This document shows, piece by piece, positions 62,772 through 64,000 of a DNA stretch of 64,000 nt. Each line of letters begins with the position of its first letter. Positions within the stretch are counted from its first letter, which is position 1. The notes below the pieces were generated by a model, which ran no database searches, was not told where the DNA came from, and worked only from the letters and a program-made list of their open reading frames with translations. The translations under genes and the position numbers were made by a program. The DNA is from Ignavibacteriota bacterium (lineage in GTDB: Bacteria; Bacteroidota; Ignavibacteria; Ignavibacteriales; Melioribacteraceae): contig JADJGF010000001.1 of NCBI GenBank assembly GCA_016708125.1, positions 2,254,001-2,318,000 of the forward strand. The letters are read 5' to 3'.

Positions 62772-64000
62772 TTATAATTCTGTCAATAATTTATTTTCTG
62801 AAGAATCCGAAATTAATTTCGACATCTTTTCTGTAATTTCAATAATTGAATTAAATTCATTATTTCTTTTTAACGGAATTTTTGAACCGCGTTTTTCTAA
62901 AGTTTCCGAAACATAATTCACAGTAAAATATTGCAAATCCTTTGCCGGCTGATATAAATATTTTTTTTCTTTTTCCAGATAAATTTTTGAAAACAATCCT
63001 GCTTCAACAAATTCAGAAATTATTTTATCAGTTAGAATTATTGGAATTCCCAACTTTCCTGCAATTTCATTTGTAGATAAAGCTTTATTTCCCAATTGAA
63101 AATTTTTAATTACAACTTGTGCAATTGCCAGAGAAATTAATCTTTTCTGATAATAGTTAATTTTTTTTGAATCTGCTTCAAATTCATAATTACTAATGTT
63201 CTGAATTGAGTAAGAAATTTCTGCACCAAAAAGAAATATTAACCAGCTTGTTTGAAGCCATATAAGAAACAAAGGAAACACAGCAAAACTTCCGTAAATA
63301 GCATTGTAGCTTGCAATTCCAATTTGAAAAGTTACATATAAAAATTGTACAACTTGATAAAGTGTTCCGGAGATAATTGCTGCAATAAATGCTGCTAAAT
63401 AATTTACCGGACCATTTGGCATAACAACATAAAAAAGTGTGAACAAAATCCAAATAATAAAGTAAGGAAGTATTTTTAAAATAAATGAAATTAACGGAAC
63501 CATCATTCCAAGTAATTTATATTGCTCTGTTAAATCATCAATAAAAACACTTATGAAAACTGTTAATCCGCTGGAAAGTACGAAGAACAAAGGAGCCAAA
63601 AAAAGTATTGCTAAAAAATCGCTGAACTGCCGCGCAACGGTTCTGGAAGTTTTAAATTTCCAAATATCGTTTAAAGAATATTCAATATTGTTTAATAATT
63701 TTATTACGGTGTAAAGCAATAAAATAATTCCAATGCCGGCAATCAATCCGCCTTTTGTATTTTCTAAAAGTATGTTGGAGTAATTGACAATTTTAATCAT
63801 TACAGCTTCATAATCTTTGAAATTATCGAGCAGTAATTTTTCCAATTGTGATTGAAGTCCGAAACCTTTAAAAATTCCAAATAAAATTGCAACAACGGGA
63901 ACAATAGACAGCATCGAATAAAACGTAAGTGCGGAAGATTTTAAAACACAATTATTGTCTCGGAAATTTCGAATTGAAAGAATGATAATTCTTTGCTGCT
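62772..64000 (-). CDS. YihY/BrkB-family inner membrane protein, 5' end outside the window
   Basis: The frame runs off the right edge: before the apparent ATG at 63914 the codons FRDNNCVLKSSALTFYS are open and match the YihY signature (SALTFYSMLSIVPVVAILFG), so the true start is beyond 64000. At least 409 residues are visible, with six hydrophobic segments and ILWIWLQTSWLIFLFGAEISY-like motif (LIWLQTSWLIFLFGAE), then a soluble C-terminal winged-helix-like extension (LSTNEIAGKLGIPIILTDKI). Function of the family is uncertain; despite older names it is not an RNase. Confidence 0.85.
   Translation of the reverse strand, partial: QQRIIILSIRNFRDNNCVLKSSALTFYSMLSIVPVVAILFGIFKGFGLQSQLEKLLLDNFKDYEAVMIKIVNYSNILLENTKGGLIAGIGIILLLYTVIKLLNNIEYSLNDIWKFKTSRTVARQFSDFLAILFLAPLFFVLSSGLTVFISVFIDDLTEQYKLLGMMVPLISFILKILPYFIIWILFTLFYVVMPNGPVNYLAAFIAAIISGTLYQVVQFLYVTFQIGIASYNAIYGSFAVFPLFLIWLQTSWLIFLFGAEISYSIQNISNYEFEADSKKINYYQKRLISLAIAQVVIKNFQLGNKALSTNEIAGKLGIPIILTDKIISEFVEAGLFSKIYLEKEKKYLYQPAKDLQYFTVNYVSETLEKRGSKIPLKRNNEFNSIIEITEKMSKLISDSSENKLLTEL

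Noticed and set aside
1..64000. CRISPR arrays, rRNA and tRNA genes
   Set aside because: No regularly spaced repeats, no cloverleaf-like or rRNA-like stretch was noticed in the intergenic regions by eye; a tRNAscan/Infernal run would settle it.

Overview
Low-GC, AT-rich bacterial DNA. It most likely comes from the Ignavibacteria or a close relative in the Bacteroidota/Chlorobi assemblage. Evidence: a secreted hydrolase (467..1519) ends in a type IX secretion C-terminal sorting domain with the NYPNPFNPS signature, there is a large TonB-dependent receptor with a carboxypeptidase-like N-terminal domain, and an imperfect palindromic repeat of a kind common in Bacteroidota lies at 55695..55764. I saw no rRNA, tRNA, CRISPR array or intact transposase.

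Layout. (1) 1-6011, + strand: a carbohydrate-use cluster with a GH20-like C-terminus, a secreted SGNH hydrolase, a Gfo/Idh/MocA oxidoreductase, an SSS-family symporter and a Tat-exported heparinase II/III-like lyase whose last 52 codons lie behind an in-frame TAA. (2) 6490-7362, - strand: a metallophosphoesterase, divergent from a tight 10-kb operon (7548-17547). That operon codes for a GT-B-like enzyme, an SpsF-type cytidylyltransferase, a split transketolase, a class III aminotransferase, an SDR, a KdsC-like phosphatase, a NeuB-like synthase without its SAF domain, a di-iron hydroxylase, an SMR transporter and an OlsF-like double acyltransferase. (3) 17553-24682, - strand: two small proteins, a TonB receptor plus beta-propeller phytase, and a GH1 glycosidase plus GT21-type lipid glycosyltransferase. 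(4) 24933-32800: CoA synthesis genes (panB-panC-coaBC-coaX-panD, - strand) facing away from NAD synthesis genes (nadB-nadC-nadA, + strand). (5) 32801-33900: a graveyard with fragments of a second phytase, a TOPRIM primase and a DUF5659-like gene, plus a 43-bp repeat also found at 6321. (6) 34285-40562, + strand: cold-shock protein, anti-sigma-factor-like ATPase, Sel1-repeat protein, two signalling kinases and a lipoprotein. (7) 40803-53885: a metal-efflux-type operon (- strand; acidic secreted protein, beta-barrel, DUF4405 protein, CzcCBA-like pump, sensor kinase and NtrC-type regulator) flanked by two further small secreted proteins. (8) 53992-64000, - strand: amino-acid permease, HEAT-like protein, an AcrAB-TolC-like pump with its TetR repressor and tandem operators, and a YihY-family membrane protein running off the window.

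The most interesting reading is a probable phosphate-starvation island at about 6.5-24.8 kb. Three separate promoters carry four or five direct repeats of a (C/T/A)TTAA(C/T)A-like 7-mer in exact 11-bp phase, all oriented toward their gene. This is the architecture of a Pho box. The downstream genes fit: phytate use, glycolipid synthesis and phosphorus-free aminolipid synthesis. The second interesting system is at 40.7-53.9 kb. There, three small secreted proteins with Arg/Gly-rich C-terminal tails are each preceded by a TGGCA-containing, sigma-54-like element, next to an NtrC-type activator. Function calls are from motif reading only; no database search was run.
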